This document shows positions 10,866 through 22,920 of a stretch of 64,000 bases of DNA, piece by piece; position 1 is the stretch's first letter, and every line of letters starts with the position of its first letter. The stretch is from Pollenia angustigena (Eukaryota > Arthropoda > Insecta > Diptera > Polleniidae). The stretch spans positions 227,849,803 to 227,913,802 of the forward strand of contig OV884059.1 of assembly GCA_930367215.1 (NCBI GenBank), written 5' to 3'. A program made the position numbers and the translations under genes. Below the pieces are notes generated by a model. The model was not told the origin of the DNA, did not search any database, and saw nothing but the letters and a program-made list of their open reading frames with translations.

Positions 10866-10881
10866 ATTGGTGTCAGAAGTG
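10866..10881 (+). other. Primer-binding site of the LTR element
   Basis: TTGGTGTCAGAAGTG follows the LTR end CGTAACA directly, the position where a host tRNA 3' end primes minus-strand synthesis. Which tRNA is used (a Leu type is possible) was not checked. Confidence 0.55.
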
Positions 10882-10920
10882 AAATTGCATAAATAAAACA
10901 ATAAAAAAAAATAGACAGCA

Positions 10921-12473
10921 ATGAAATTTGAAGAGCTTAAAGTAGAACAGCTCAAGAAAGAATTGGGAAAGTTGGATCTGCCAACTGCAGGTAATAAAGC
11001 AGAGCTGCAGAAGAGACTATAAGATGAATTCGAGCGACGCAATATAGACATTGCGAGTTACGAATTCGAGGGCAAAGAAGAAATTGAGGAATGTACTCGT
11101 GCAGTTGCTAGCAGTATGGATTTTAACACAATGTTTGCTGCTATGATGGCAAAAATGGACGATAATTCCAAAAGCATGGTACAGATGATAAAAGAAAATT
11201 CTAGTGATATTCTTGCTGAAACTTCTAAAAAAATGGACGATAACTCCAGAGCTATTCTTGATGAAACTTCTAGAAAGATTGATGAAACTTCTAGAAAAAT
11301 GGAAGAGAAGTCTAGCACCATCCTGGCTGAAATTCAAGATTATTCTAGAATAACAAATGAGAAGCTTCAGGAGATTTCCACGGAAATAAATGAAAGAGTA
11401 AATGCAAAGGAAATAGAATTTAACGATAAGTTGTCTGAAGTTAAAACACAAGTAACGAATTTTGATGAAAAATTTAATAATCTTGAAGCCAAGGTAAATA
11501 GTCTACGATGCCAAGAGGGATCAGTACGGGTTATTCCAGAAGTTTCTAGTAGAATAAAGGCCCCTTGCTTTGACGTTAGTGTGCCATTAAATGTTTTTAA
11601 GTTCCAGTTCGATACAGCTGCCAACAGAAATGCATGGAACAGTGAGGAAAAAGCTATCGAGCTCATTCTTGCTTTACTACCTGTCTCCACCATCCATCAA
11701 CTTGGTAAGAACAGCATGTCGTACATGAATTCTACTCGTGTAGACTGTTCATGTTCATGTTTCGTCCATGTGCTGCCATCGTTGCCTAAACATTCGTCTT
11801 AGCATCCATGTGCGCATGATGTTGGCCATGCAATGTATTTTCTGTATACAACCAAACGCACAACAACAAAAATTGTCGTCAAAAAGAACATGAACATCAA
11901 CACGTATTCGCCCCATACAAGAACATGAACAAATTAATACCGTTGCTCTGCCGGCGTTATGGTCATGTCATGTTCTAATCGAAAGCGCATGGATACGTGG
12001 GGTTAAAGGGTACTGCGGCTGAAGTGCTTGAAAGTGTACCAGTAAGTAGCAGAAACAATCATGATGACATTATGGTAGCACTGCAACGTAAGTATGGAGG
12101 TGAACACAAAAAGGAAATCTACAAAATGGAGTTGCGTGGCAGAGTGCAAAAGGCAAACGAAACCTTACAGGACTTCGCACTGGAGATTGAGCGGTTGGTA
12201 CAGCTAACTTATCCTGGTGAGAATCATCCATTGTTGGACAGCTTCAAAACAGAAGCATTTATTAACGGTATAAGAGATGCTGATGTTAAGTATGCGGTGT
12301 GTGCAGCATTAAAGTCGACATTTGCTGAAACTATTTCATTTGCCCTGGCTCAGGAAACCGCAAGAATAGTTGCAAAGGAGAAGTCGTATAAGGTGCAAAG
12401 GCTCGATGTTATTGCTGATGATGATAGAGATATCATGAAGGAAACAAAAACAAAAACAAATTGCTTAATGTAA
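10921..12473 (+). pseudogene. Gag of the gypsy-type element, broken
   Basis: Would form the particle shell of the retrotransposon. Residues 1-33 resemble a SAP domain (LKVEQLKKELGKLDL, then NKAELQKRL) and end at an in-frame TAA, 11020-11022. The frame continues through a long coiled coil of DNSK/ETSRKID-like heptads (about 11116-11500), then a capsid-like part starting CFDVSVPLNVFKFQF. It is cut after ELILAL at 11676 by a 0.33-kb insert and resumes at 12006 with KGTAAEVLESVP, RKYGGEHKKEIYKMELRGR and ETLQDFALEIERLVQL, which fits gypsy Gag. Similarity ends near 12440; no nucleocapsid knuckle, protease or pol is present. Dead copy. Confidence 0.78.
11677..12002. mobile_element. Short insert in gag, possibly piggyBac-like MITE
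   Basis: Splits the gag codons TTA and AAG. TTA lies on both sides (11674-11676 and 12003-12005) and the rebuilt target context is a TTAA, the piggyBac target. The interior repeats GAACATGAAC and its complement GTTCATGTTC. TIRs are weak, so the class is uncertain. Confidence 0.45.
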
Positions 12474-12699
12474 AATAAAATTAAAAGAAAATTTTGAAAT
12501 GAAAAAAAAGAAGTCTATTATCGCCCGTGCCGACTCTAAAATACTTACCACCATTAATTCAAACGATGTAGAAAGCAACAACAAAATTACAAAATATTTA
12601 TAACTTTGTTTTTGCTTTCAATGTAATTAATTGGCGTTGCGTTGCGTTTCACATAATCAGGGCCTTTGTTTTACATTTCGTTTACACAGTTCCGAAAGA

Positions 12700-13325
12700 T
12701 ACAGGAATAATGGAATTTAAGCTGCATGCTCTCAGTTCTGGCATTTACTCCGAGCAGTTAAACTGGAGCATTCCTCTTAGGGTGCCGGATCACTGCAGTC
12801 ATTCAGGCCGAGATAATGGCCATTGGTAACGAGATACTTAGCAGGGATATAAACATTATAACCTTTAAAAATTTTCCGGGAATGCCGGATGTCTCTGGAG
12901 GAGATAGTGTGACATTAATTAGTTACCCTTAAATGGGTTCCTGGAAACAGGGGCATACGTGGAAACTGTATGCACATGCAGGAACCACCTTGAATCGTAG
13001 CGGTTCGACATGTGATATACATAGGTGTTTCCCTGCCAAGGAGCAAGCAACTTTCTTCACACAAATTTCATCTCATTGCCAGTCAGAGGTGGTTTGATGA
13101 AGCGACATGTAGGGAAACCTCGAAAATCTGCACCATCATAGATAAAAGGAGGACACGACGCGCATTAAGCCTGTCCAGACATCACCTCAGAGACATAATT
13201 GCGGCTTAAAATGGCCACTGGCCCATCGGGAAACACGCCAAAAGGTTGGGGCTCTCTTGCAATGAACTATGTAGAAGTTGTGGAGATGAGGAGGAGGAGT
13301 CAACGGAACATCTTCGGCATACATA
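12700..13325 (+). pseudogene. RNase H tail of an I/R1/LOA-type LINE, degraded
   Basis: Short blocks match the C-terminal RNase H of arthropod LINEs: GIYSEQLNWSIPLRVPDHCS near 12735, then, after a one-base shift, VIQAEIMAIGNEILSRDINI near 12795, and at the end CNELCRSCGDEEEESTEHL near 13260-13310, the usual Cys-rich closing motif. Several shifts and stops lie between. Frames such as 13012-13209 are pieces of it. Clade is not resolved. It is a different element from the gypsy-type gag just upstream. Confidence 0.6.
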
Positions 13326-14029
13326 AATTGATTATACATATATATTAGGTTGGGATATATGTGAATTAGGTTGATAGTCACATTAGCGATATATAACACG
13401 ATTTGTTCGTAATTATAGGATGTGACTATAAACGAAAAGTAATGTAGTAAATATTTTAATAATTATTAAAAACGTGGCAACGCTGATATACATATATACA
13501 CATATAAACAGGCGTGTAAAGAGTAGCCCACAAGGGACCAGCAGCCGTATTCTGTAATTCGCTTAGCTAAACCTAAAAGCTAAAATTGCGGCGAATAAAA
13601 TGGATGATCGTCCTTGGACAAATTGTATATACAGTTGGACGTGCCTTAAAAAAACCTTTCTTACGATACCCAATTTGTATATGTTGGTAAAGAAACAGAT
13701 TCTCAAATTAACAAAAATTGTAAAAATATACCCTATTTCAAACTGGTCCAGCTCACGAGAGGTCAAAGCTGGAGCCGTAATATTTAAAATGACATCTTAA
13801 AAAAGTCCAAGGTTCATTTTTAGGTGGGTACATCGAGCACTTTTTTTGGTAAGTCGCTCTACTACCCATTAGAATTTTTGTGCAAAACAAAAAGTGTAAA
13901 GATTGAGACTACTTTTAGATAACACCAAGTACCAATTTCCTTCCGTAAAATCTTTTTTATTTTAGGAAAAAAATTTTTATAGAACGTTTAGGATGTTACG
14001 AATTTATTTTAAATGTAAATATGTATTTC
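13326..14029. other. Intergenic, small repeat fragments only
   Basis: Positions 13509-13543 carry a fragment ('GTGTAAAGAGTAGCCCACAA') of the MITE family complete at 38904-39272. The rest shows no supportable gene. Confidence 0.55.
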
Positions 14030-14355
14030 ACTCGTAAAACTGCTGTGAGTGGAGAAGCAGCTCGCGCTTTTTGTCATTATTTCTTATGGACAAACAGGTC
14101 GTTCTTGTTTGTCTACTTTTCGTGCGTTTTGCGTTTATGCTTCGAAGTCGCATAACTGTACCGAGTTACAGTTTTTGCTGTTTCAACATTAACTATATGC
14201 AATCGTTTTTAACCTCAATTTCTTAATGTGACTGTTGGAGAACCATATATAACTCAGACGTTTTACTGGTGGAGTACCAAGGAAATAACTCAGAAGTTTA
14301 CTGGTGGAGACCAAAATGCTCTGGAGCGGATTCTAGAAGCTCTCGCCTTCCTATA
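14030..14355 (+). repeat. Dispersed repeat, copy 1 of 2 (pair with 33052-33423)
   Basis: Shares 'CTCGTAAAACTGCT', 'GAAGCAGCTCGCGCTTTTTG' and the ending 'TCTGGAGCGGATTCTAGAAG' with 33052-33423. Near its end ACTGGTGGAG..ACCAA..ATAACTCAGA recurs as a minisatellite of about 30 bp. Not clearly coding. Confidence 0.65.
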
Positions 14356-14544
14356 AGTAGGGTTGAGGCTCCAAATTGTGTGAATTTTAAGCAATATCAA
14401 AAAAAAAAAAAAAAAAGTGTTTTATTTTTAAATTGATAAATATATAATAAAGGGCGGTAAAACCATAATCCACGATAATTGTGAGTAACCTTTACGTCAA
14501 GTTTTTGCGCAACTTAAATTTACCTTTCTTAGTTTCAGTATTTA

Positions 14545-14885
14545 ACAATTAAGCAGCGCGTTAAGATTGTGAAAGCCTTTTACGAAAATGGGCGTTCAAT
14601 CAAAATTCATTTCGTCCACATTGTGATTTTTTTGGTCAGCATAATCGACCAAATGTTTCCACAATCGGGAGAATTGTGCTCAAATTTCAGCAAACCAGGT
14701 CTGTAGGAAATGGGAAAACATATGTGCATGCTCGCCCAGTTAGTTCTGCGGCTGGCGGCGTTATCGGGCCGTACTTTTTCGAAAATGAGGTCGGGGACTT
14801 TAGCCAGAAATTGAGGAAATGGACCTAGACGATATGTGGTTTATTGGTGTTTACTGGCCAAACGATTTCTTGATACCGTTACTGC
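14545..14885 (+). pseudogene. Mariner-superfamily transposase remnant
   Basis: The DNA-binding start reads QRVKIVKAFYENGRSIK near 14555, followed in a shifted frame by a FGQHNRPNVSTIGRIV-like block. An internal deletion then joins to AGGVIGPYFFENEVG near 14755 and a DLDDMWF-like end near 14820. These are motifs of mariner/Tc-type transposases. Most of the catalytic core is gone and the frame is broken. Confidence 0.65.
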
Positions 14886-15059
14886 TGCTCCAGCTTTGGA
14901 GAATAATCAAAAATTTAAGATTAATTTCAATACCAAAGTGAAGCGATTACTTTTGACCGATACTGAGTATTTTTTTACCGATACTACTCAGTACTCAGTT
15001 GCTAAGTATCGATTACAAAAATACTTGGTACTTATATAAAAGTATCGAATATGTACTTG

Positions 15060-15890
15060 TATTTACTCGTATCGTTTCATCCCTAAGTACAATTACTGCC
15101 TGTTTTTAAAACACGAGTGCAAAACTCTTTCAAATTACTGTTTGCTTTTAGATCGCGAGCACAAAAGTGACTCGTTTAACTAACATTTAAAACAAAATTT
15201 ACATTGCTTAAGGGGGCTCCCATACAAAATGTTAAATACAGACTAGAAATATATTGAAGAAAACGTACCATAACAGCCTCGAGACATATTTGCCCCTTAT
15301 CAACACTTCTTAAGGGGGCTCCCATACAAATATTGCGTTTTATGACATTTTTAAATAAATTAAAATTTTTTGACTTTTGTGAATAATATCAAAAGTTGTT
15401 AACACATTTTAATAATTTATAGCTTGTTTTGTCTAAAGCTTTGTTTTTTATATGTCTGGAAGAAGCATAGCGATTTTTTATAGATTTTTAACAAACAAAA
15501 ATTTCGAATGTTGCTAAAAAATTATTTTTGTTGCCAAAAAAAAAAATTATATTTCTAAATATATTTATATTATATATCATATTAGAAAAAAATTTAACGT
15601 TTCAAGGAAATTTTATTCCGGATTTTCGTTATTTTTAGTAATTTCAATAAACTGAACCGGTATTGGATTCAGCGTACCCGAATTAGGTTAAAGCGCCAGT
15701 TGCCCGGCTTGTCTAAAAAAAAAAGTGTCAAATTCTAGCACAGTGTAATTGTTTGATAAAACTTGCGAAAAGCAATAAAAACACGTTTTTAAATATAACA
15801 ATAAAAAGAAATTAATTGTACTTTATATTAATACTGTGTACTTTTTTTTCTTAACCTTTAATAATCAATGTACTTTATTTGCAACAAAAA
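15060..15890. repeat. Intergenic DNA with a 22-bp direct repeat
   Basis: The stretch CTTAAGGGGGCTCCCATACA, plus two further A bases, occurs at 15208 and 15309. Nothing coding is supported; the remainder is AT-rich. Confidence 0.5.
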
Positions 15891-15894
15891 AAGT

Positions 15895-16132
15895 TGGGAA
15901 CCCTACATATAACCCACCTTTGGACTATTAAGAAGTTTTAAAACTACTCCATGGTATACGCAAGAGGATTAGTTTTGAAGTCGTTTAAAAACGAAAGCAC
16001 GTCGTTAAAAAACGAAGACATGTCGTCTCACTACAAACACTTTTTAACAATGACATGGTCCACGCTTGCATTACATCGGACCAGTCCATTTTATCAAAAT
16101 GGATCAGGTGGTCCAATATTATTTGCAGGGTA
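15895..16132 (+). mobile_element. Partial MITE, CTGCAAA family
   Basis: Matches the reverse complement of 38904-39272: 'ACTACTCCATGGTATAC', 'AAGTCGTTTAAAAACGAAA' and the end 'GGTCCAATATTATTTGCAG'. The left end is missing. The open frame 15951-16268 runs across it and is not a gene. Confidence 0.65.
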
Positions 16133-16135
16133 CTT

Positions 16136-16260
16136 TATATCAAGGCGAATTCATGTAGACGATAGTGGCGATCAAGGCGAATTAACTATAGGTGGCGGCG
16201 AAAAGACAGCCGGTTATTTTTTTGTCATGCCAGAAATGTCAAAAGTTTTGTTTACATGTG
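16136..16260 (+). repeat. AAGGCGAATT-family fragment
   Basis: Two CAAGGCGAATT motifs and a GGTGGCGGCGA block, shared in inverted order with 17312-17446. Probably remnants of short elements related to 17474-17796. Confidence 0.45.
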
Positions 16261-16613
16261 CTTTTTAAAATTGCGTTTTTTAATAAACATTTTGCTTTAC
16301 ATTTTATTAATGAAAAAATAAAACAAAGAGATGATTAATGAAACTATGTATAAAAATTAAGTACAAATCGTTTTTAGATTACTAAAACTAATTTTAACCT
16401 TTATCACTATATCTTAAAGATATTTGTTTATGTGCAGTTTTTATATTAAAAACGGTTTGATTATTTTTAATACAACATTCAATTCGACCGAATTTGCAAT
16501 TTAATGCTGACAAAATTTTCAAAAGTTTATGTTATAAAACGGTTTTTTCTTAATTTTAAAAATTATTAAATTTTTTCATTTTTTTACTCAAATGTTTTTT
16601 ATTAATTTTAGTC

Positions 16614-17290
16614 TAGGGATGTCAGATGAATTTTTTTTTCAATCCCAAATTTAAAAAAAAATTTCCTATAATATCCCCTCCAAAAATAAAAAACACACAA
16701 ATGCATTATTTTTAAGAAATTATTTAGTTTTAAAATAACATATTAATGGGGATTAATTTTATCTTAAAAATTTGTATTTTAAATTTATAAATGTATAGAT
16801 AAGTACACTAAAACAATAATGTCATTTTACCAATTTTACAATTTGGTAATTATCTTTCAAATTCTGACCAAAAATCTACGGTATTAAGGGAGAAGGAAAG
16901 TTGATCATTCAATCTAAAATATTATTAATACATTTTTAATTTCTTGTATGACTACTGGTTAATTTATATTACTTGAAGCATCATGTGCATACTAGCAAAC
17001 ACTATTCAAGCACTAATGGAGTCAGCCTGAAAATGCCCGTTAAACCATTTAATATCGTTAACGAACATTTGAATTTGTGACATTTCAAATATGGAGAATT
17101 CGGGTTATAATAACGTACATAAAGTACATGAAAACACTTACAGATCTTATATATATTGGCCTGTAAAAGAAACAAAACGATACATAATTTTCCCAAAAAG
17201 AAAACTAGTTTATTTTTACATTCTCAATTTAAACCCGAAATTAATTTTTGTTATCTAATTTGAGATGGAACCCCAATTCTGGTAGCCCTG
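16614..17290. mobile_element. hAT MITE, 677 bp, decayed ends
   Basis: Left end TAGGGATGTCAGA, right end TCTGGTAGCCCTG. Flanks TTTTAGTC and CTTTAGTC agree at 7 of 8 positions. Interior has CCCAA/CCCCTCC blocks as in 3908-4490. Same TIR family. Confidence 0.7.
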
Positions 17291-17311
17291 CTTTAGTCAA
17301 CTGTTTTATAC

Positions 17312-17446
17312 AAGGCAAATTCATATATATACTAATTCGCCTTGTTTTTGCCATTACATGACCGAAAAATAAAAACAAAATTCATTTTGGTTTTTGTGTT
17401 GTTGACTTGTTGTAGTCTCGCCGCCACCTGAAGTAAATTCGCCTTG
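17312..17446 (-). repeat. AAGGCGAATT-family element
   Basis: Starts CAAGGCAAATTCATA, ends TAAATTCGCCTTG; inverted relative to 16136-16260. No clear target duplication. Confidence 0.45.
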
Positions 17447-17473
17447 GTGGCGATACTGCAACAAGTACAATAC

Positions 17474-17796
17474 CAAGGCGAATTTAAGAAGGTAAACTCA
17501 ACTCTTCAGCCGTTCACCAGCTGTTTCCGCGGCGAATTAACAAAAAATAGGGGAACGTCAAAATATAATTCTTTTTATGTTTTGCGCCAAAATAACCGAA
17601 AAAATTTCTTGGAAAAAAAGCGAATAATTAAAGTGAATTTAATAATCTCTTTTATAACCCAAACAAAATATTTATTTTGTTTTTCATTAAATTTTTGCCC
17701 TGTCAGCATTTGTGACAGCCGCCTATTAAATTGCAAAAAAATACATGGGGCTTTTTGTAGTTGTAGAGTTGCACTTACCTTGTTAAATTCGCCTTG
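17474..17796. mobile_element. MITE with CAAGGCGAATT TIRs, 323 bp
   Basis: TIRs CAAGGCGAATTTAAGAAGGT and ACCTTGTTAAATTCGCCTTG, with exact 8-bp duplication TACAATAC at 17466-17473 and 17797-17804. The 8-bp duplication suggests hAT-type. Related copy at 36081-36240. Confidence 0.85.
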
Positions 17797-17973
17797 TACA
17801 ATACCAAAAACACATTGAATTTTATTTGTTGCTTTCGTTGTTCGATAGGTCAAAAACACAAGCAACTTTTAACACTTCTCTTTTCTTGAGGGTTACAAGA
17901 TCAAGTTTTGCCTATCAAGTTTTAATACACTCACACTTTTTTACTAATACACTCATACTTTTAAAAATTGATA

Positions 17974-19472
17974 CCCAGCAAACAAAGACTCTTTTAGGAC
18001 TCCTTTTTATGAGCAAAAGGCTCAGAAAATGGCTCCTAAAACCCTCAGATATGAGCGTGTTTTTCTATGAAACCGTCAAAAAATTTTGTACTGAATATGA
18101 GCGTTTTAGGACTCCTAAATTTAACGATTTGTATGGAAAATTGCGAGCCTTTTTGCACACAAATCAACCATAAAAACCTCTTAAAAGAGTCATAAAAGTG
18201 GGATTTCGGAGCCAAAAAAGAGTGATATTGGAGTGTTTCTTTTTCTTGAAATTAGGGTATTAATTTTATTTGTAAATTTATGCTTGTTAGCTTTTAATGA
18301 AAAAGTTTTATTAAGATATGTTTTGTGCATGGAAATAAAAATCATTTTAAACAAATTTCAACGGACAAAACCACCTAATTTTCTTTTTACAAAGGCTTCA
18401 AATGGATAGTTTTGTCTTTTGAAAAGATTTACAAGGGCAATGTTAAGTTAACTATTCACACATAAAGTACACAAAAAACATTAGTGAAAATGTTAAAAAA
18501 TAAATAAAATAATTAATAATAAGCATTTGTTCAGCGCATATACTCGTACTTATTAGGTATGTTTATGTATTTAATACGATCATTTGCAGTCTGAAACCAT
18601 TTACTGGACACCGTAACAAATATCTTTTCCCCGGAAGAGAATTTTCGAATAAATGCACCTGGAATAGAGAAAATTTTAAATACAAATATTTATTGAAATA
18701 ACTTGTTTTTATTCTACCCTTACTTCGAAAAGCGGAAGTCGTCGTCATTGACATTATGGAGACCTTATTTTGTGCTCCTCTCCAAGAAAATTTTGCTGCA
18801 ATACTATCAACCATAAAAGTTCGCCAAAAGCATTGCAAGGAATGTTATAGACGACGGACCACTCAGCTAATTTATCCTTCAAATTCTTCCCACTTTCTTT
18901 AAAATTTATAGAACTTTCAGAGCTGTCCGACTCGTTACCCTCGATGTGCATGAAATCTTTTTCAAAAGTGTCGCCCTCACTTCCTTGTTCACAAGCTTCA
19001 CTTTCTTCATTTTTTTACTTTGCAGAATCGTGGAATTCACTTTTCGAATTTTTATTTCATTAATTATTTGGCCTGACCGTCTTTTTCGCCAGTTTTTGGA
19101 TACATTTTCTCTTTTTATTTAAAAACACAGAAATAAACTTACTTTTTGCACAATTTCTCAAAGATTTTATCAAAATCACAACCGAACAGCGCAAAATGAT
19201 TACAATAATGACAGACAAACGCAAAATATTGAAATTATCGAGAATAAGAAAACAAACTACCGTTGCCCCTCAGAAAATCCTCACAAATAAGAGTTTTCTA
19301 GGAGTGTGCTCCTAAATTGCTCATAAAAATGAGTCTTTCCGGAGTCCTGAATTCTACAGGCTCCGAAATCAATCAGAATTGCTCATAAATTAGGAGGGTA
19401 ATCATAAAACCCTCAAGAAAAGGAATCTTTTAAGAGTCATATTTAGGAGCGCTCCGAAAATTGTTTGGTGGG
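17974..19472. mobile_element. TIR element, CCCARCAAA family, 1499 bp
   Basis: Ends CCCAGCAAACAA and TTGTTTGGTGGG, flanked by TA on both sides. The empty site in the 61.3-kb repeat confirms the boundaries. Subterminal zones repeat CTCCTAAA, AGGACTCC and ATGAGC words in both orientations. The middle has exon-like sequence on the minus strand (18541-19018). Confidence 0.72.
18541..19018 (-). pseudogene. Exon-like sequence inside the 1.5-kb TIR element
   Basis: On the minus strand an acidic stretch (EACEQGSEGDTFEKD, then NESDSSESSINF) leads to LKDKLAEWSVVYNIPCNAFG, which resembles a segment seen in repeat-associated insect proteins with an acidic N-terminus; I cannot name the family securely. 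A 65-bp GT-AG intron candidate (18723-18659; GTAAGG ... CTATTCCAG) is followed by an open tail from 18658. The frame appears broken near 18780. It may be a captured host exon or a decayed element gene. Confidence 0.4.
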
Positions 19473-19640
19473 TACGAACTTGCCTTTAAAATTCTCTTGC
19501 CAGTGAGTGTTTCAATTTACGTTCAAGAGAACAGCTGATTTCAAGGTTAGTGAGCAAATTTTTCGTTTATCTTTATAAATTGTTTTCTTGATGACATCTT
19601 GAAAGTAAATTGCTCAAAAATTTAATGCGGCCTACGTCAC

Positions 19641-20239
19641 AGCTTTCAATTTATGTAAATTTAGACAAGCAGTATATGTAAAAGACTATCAAGAACAAAT
19701 TGACCGTGTGGCATCAGGCTTATAAAAAAGAAAAAAAGTTGCACAGCCGTGCTTTTAACGCCACGGGAATATGTACTTCAAAATAATATTTGTGTTTTTA
19801 TTTTAATAGTGTTAACACAGAAATTTCCCAAAATATTTGTACAAGAGAGAGGAAATTAAACAAAATAACAACTTAATACATAAAAAACAAAAAAAAAAAC
19901 CCGATATATTACTACCAAATTATTTAAAGAACAAAATAAGAAAGTGTCACACTGTAATGTTACAACAACAAGTTGTCAAACTAAAACTTGAAACTAGTAG
20001 CCGATAGGAAAGCAGTTTGCATATGAGCCACATGCGCAGAATTAGTTTTCGGGATGGCGCAATCTTCTATTCTATCATTATTGCTTTATAGGGTGTCCAA
20101 CGATTATATCAGTGTATTACAACCGGCGTTAAAAACTAATTTTTGGTTGCTGGGTATAAAAAGTAGTAGAATTACTTACCTTTATCAAAATTGCACTACA
20201 TATATCTTAAACTAAAAATATAAAAAACAAGCACTTGTA
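19641..20239. other. Intergenic, nothing supportable
   Basis: AT-rich. A 'GTTGCTGGGTA' near 20137 resembles a right end of the CCCAGC group, without a matching left end. Confidence 0.4.
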
Positions 20240-20520
20240 CAATATTCGGCTATGCCGAATCTTTGATATCCTCGAATATTACGGTGTCGTCTTTATATGG
20301 AATTAATAAATAGAAAGCCAAACCCTAACCATGCCAGTGCCCATGTTCTGTAACTCCCGCGTCGAGAAACTTTTCGATTGGAATGTGAAAAATTAAACAA
20401 ATATACATACCACAAATTGAAACAAACAACGGTTTTTCTCACTTAACTGCGTCTGTCACATTTTTGGCGTGTACTAGCTTTCACGTAAGGAAAATAATCA
20501 CCAATTTAAAAAGTGTCTGT
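20240..20520. repeat. Two truncated dispersed repeats
   Basis: 20240-20335 is the start of the family at 2896 (ATTCGGCTATGCCGAAT). 20333-20520 is an inverted copy of the family at 1286-1490 and 37500-37740, with the end 'CAGTGCCCATGTTCTGTAAC'. Confidence 0.55.
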
Positions 20521-20639
20521 AAAATTTTTTTGAAAAAACGGAGCCAGAAAAAACCAGACAGATTTTTTCATTGTTTTAATTATTTTGCTTTTAGCAGGTT
20601 TGAATAAAATAAACAACAAACATTAAAGTCGCATTGACT

Positions 20640-22411
20640 GGCGTTATCAACGTCTGCGATTTAACATGGGCTTCGTTGAAAAAGTTTTACACGGCATGAA
20701 AAACAAAATCATCGTCCAGACTTGCAATTTTTGTTACAGCAATTCTTGATTTTATTGGAAAGATGGTTGAGAAAATTCGGGAGGGGTACTCAGTTTCAAG
20801 TATTCTGCAACTTCAACTTGAAGTTGGTTCAGACATTGGTGAGAGTGCACACAGTGCAACCTACATGCAATCTGTTTCAATGCAACCTCAAAATATCAAA
20901 GCGTTTTGATGTTGATGCAACCTGGAATGAATGAAAATGAATTTAATTCACTAGATTGCGTAAATGTGTTGCATAGTGTGTACCCAGCATCACAAACACG
21001 TCTGTTTTGTTTGTAAGCGATCGAGCTTACACGGTGTCTTTTCAGACATGTCGAACAAACACGTTTGTTTTGTTTGTAGCCGGTCGGGGTAGAGAAGAAA
21101 GAGATGAGATTTCATGTTTGTTAATCGTATTTGTGTTTGTACTCTCATTCACCACTAGTGGTGAAAATCAGAAATTTGGCCAACGAAATTAATTAAAATA
21201 AATAATTTCAGATTAAAATAAACAATTTCAAATAAAATAAATCTATAAATTCTTTTAGTTTTTGTTTTATGGTTTTATTATGATTTTTATTAAACTTTTT
21301 CTCTTCATTTAATTAAAATTCTAAATATAGATTCATTTTCTTTTCAATTGATTAGATTTCAGTTGCTTACATCTGTTTTTCTTTCTATTTGTAGATCAAC
21401 AAAACTTATTTTATCATTTTCAAAAATGACTAATTAAAAATTATTATTTTTTTTTTTAATTTTATTGTTTTTCTTTTTACTATTATTTTGTTATTAAGTA
21501 TAAATATTCGTTAAGATAATTTTTTTAAATTAATTTTTGTTTGAATTTTATTTAAAATCTAAAATAAGCAACAGTTCTAGAGTATTACAAGATTTAGTTA
21601 AATTAGTTTTTGTGTTATTTTTTTTTTTTTTTAATTTTTCTTTATTTCATAAACTTTGTTCTTGTTTTATTATATTTTAATTATAATTTAACTAATTAAA
21701 GATGAGATTATTAAAGAGAGAAAGAGATTTAGAGAGGGAGAGAATAAATAAAATTGTAGTGTGTTTTACTTAATTTTCTTATGATTTTAAAAGTGTTTAA
21801 TATTTTTAATAATTATTACTTGTATTTATAGATTTTTTGTGGAGATTTATGTTTAAAAGCAAGTTGTGAAATTTTTTTATTTATTGGTGAATACCCTGCA
21901 TCACTAGTTTGAATGTGGTAATGAAGGACCATATTGGGTATGAAGGATCATATTAGGCTAACAAAATAATTTAAAAAAAAATTGTCTTGCAAAGTTACGA
22001 AATGTATATTTTGCTTAAAAAGGATTTGTTTTCAATATCTTAAATAGCGATAGAGAGATGCTCTCAAGAGATTTTGGCTTATAAACGGAACAATAAGGAT
22101 CTAAATTTCAAGAGTGGTAGAGGAATCGCTGCTACGAATTTACAAATTCGAGATTCCAATTTTCTACGGTTGATAGTCGCCCGAGAAATTTTATAAAGAC
22201 TTACAACCATACCTAAATTCGAGCGGAAGGTGGAACGTTTTCTTCCACTTAGCTCTTAAGCTGAAATCCTATACATAAATAAACGCGTCAACGTTGAGTC
22301 ACGAACAGTTGTGTTAACTTCTTGTTTAATAAAACCCACATAATTGAAATAAAAAATGAAGATAAAACCGCAAGACTAACCTAAAAACGGCTAGATTGTC
22401 ATTATTTATTA
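20640..22411. other. AT-rich intergenic region
   Basis: A repeat sharing 'TCGTCCAGACTTGCAAT' and 'GCAGCAATTCT'-like words with 38745-38780 and 39383-39410 begins near 20712. Positions 21000-21090 repeat 'AACACGT.TGTTTTGTTTGTA'. 21200-21890 is very T-rich. No gene. Confidence 0.5.
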
Positions 22412-22742
22412 CTCCGAGTCTCCATATAGCAATATTTATTGTGGCAAAGGTAAAATTTAATTGTTCCATTAAATTTGCGACGTGTGGACCGTATATTGCA
22501 ATGAGTAGCAATCTTTTGCCCAATGACTCTTTTGATTGCTTGAGCAATTTTTGCTTAGCAATCTGCTGTCAAATCAGTTTTCATTTATCTGACATTTCGT
22601 TTCTTTGTACGTTTGTTTATGGCAAAGCAATAAAACGTGTTCTCCAGCAATAGAATAAGCAATTATTCCGCAATTGTTCTGCCGACATTTTTGCTTGTGC
22701 TTAGCCAAAAAAAAAAAAAAATTGCTACGTGGAGACGCAGCG
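22412..22742. mobile_element. TTA-flanked MITE, 331 bp
   Basis: Inverted ends share GAGTCTCCA(T/C)(A/G)TAGCAAT-type sequence; flanked by TTA at 22409-22411 and 22743-22745. A 3-bp TTA duplication suggests PIF/Harbinger type. The three open frames in it are chance. Confidence 0.6.
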
Positions 22743-22920
22743 TTAATAGTTGTGGTCAACTTCACTATTAAACGCGCAGTCGAAATCGGATATTAAAATT
22801 GCAAAGCGTTGCCGCTGCGCTTTTTCGGTACGCCACATACAAATTTACAGCTTGACTTTTGAAAGCTAGAAAGCGCTCTCCACTCTCATGCACTAGTTTT
22901 GCAGTTTCAACTCACATTTA

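Larger units (their letters stand above)
17870..19640. repeat. Dispersed repeat (61.3-kb family) split by a TIR element
   Basis: 17870-17973 and 19473-19640 together match one continuous stretch of 61310-61535 read in reverse ('GATCAAGTTTTGCCT', 'ACTCATACTTTTAAAAATTG', then 'ACGAACTT', then 'AAACAGCTGATT'-like). This gives the empty target of the element at 17974-19472. Confidence 0.65.

Noticed and set aside
15951..16268. 105-codon frame
   Set aside because: Runs across a MITE fragment and an AAGGCGAATT fragment; chance frame.
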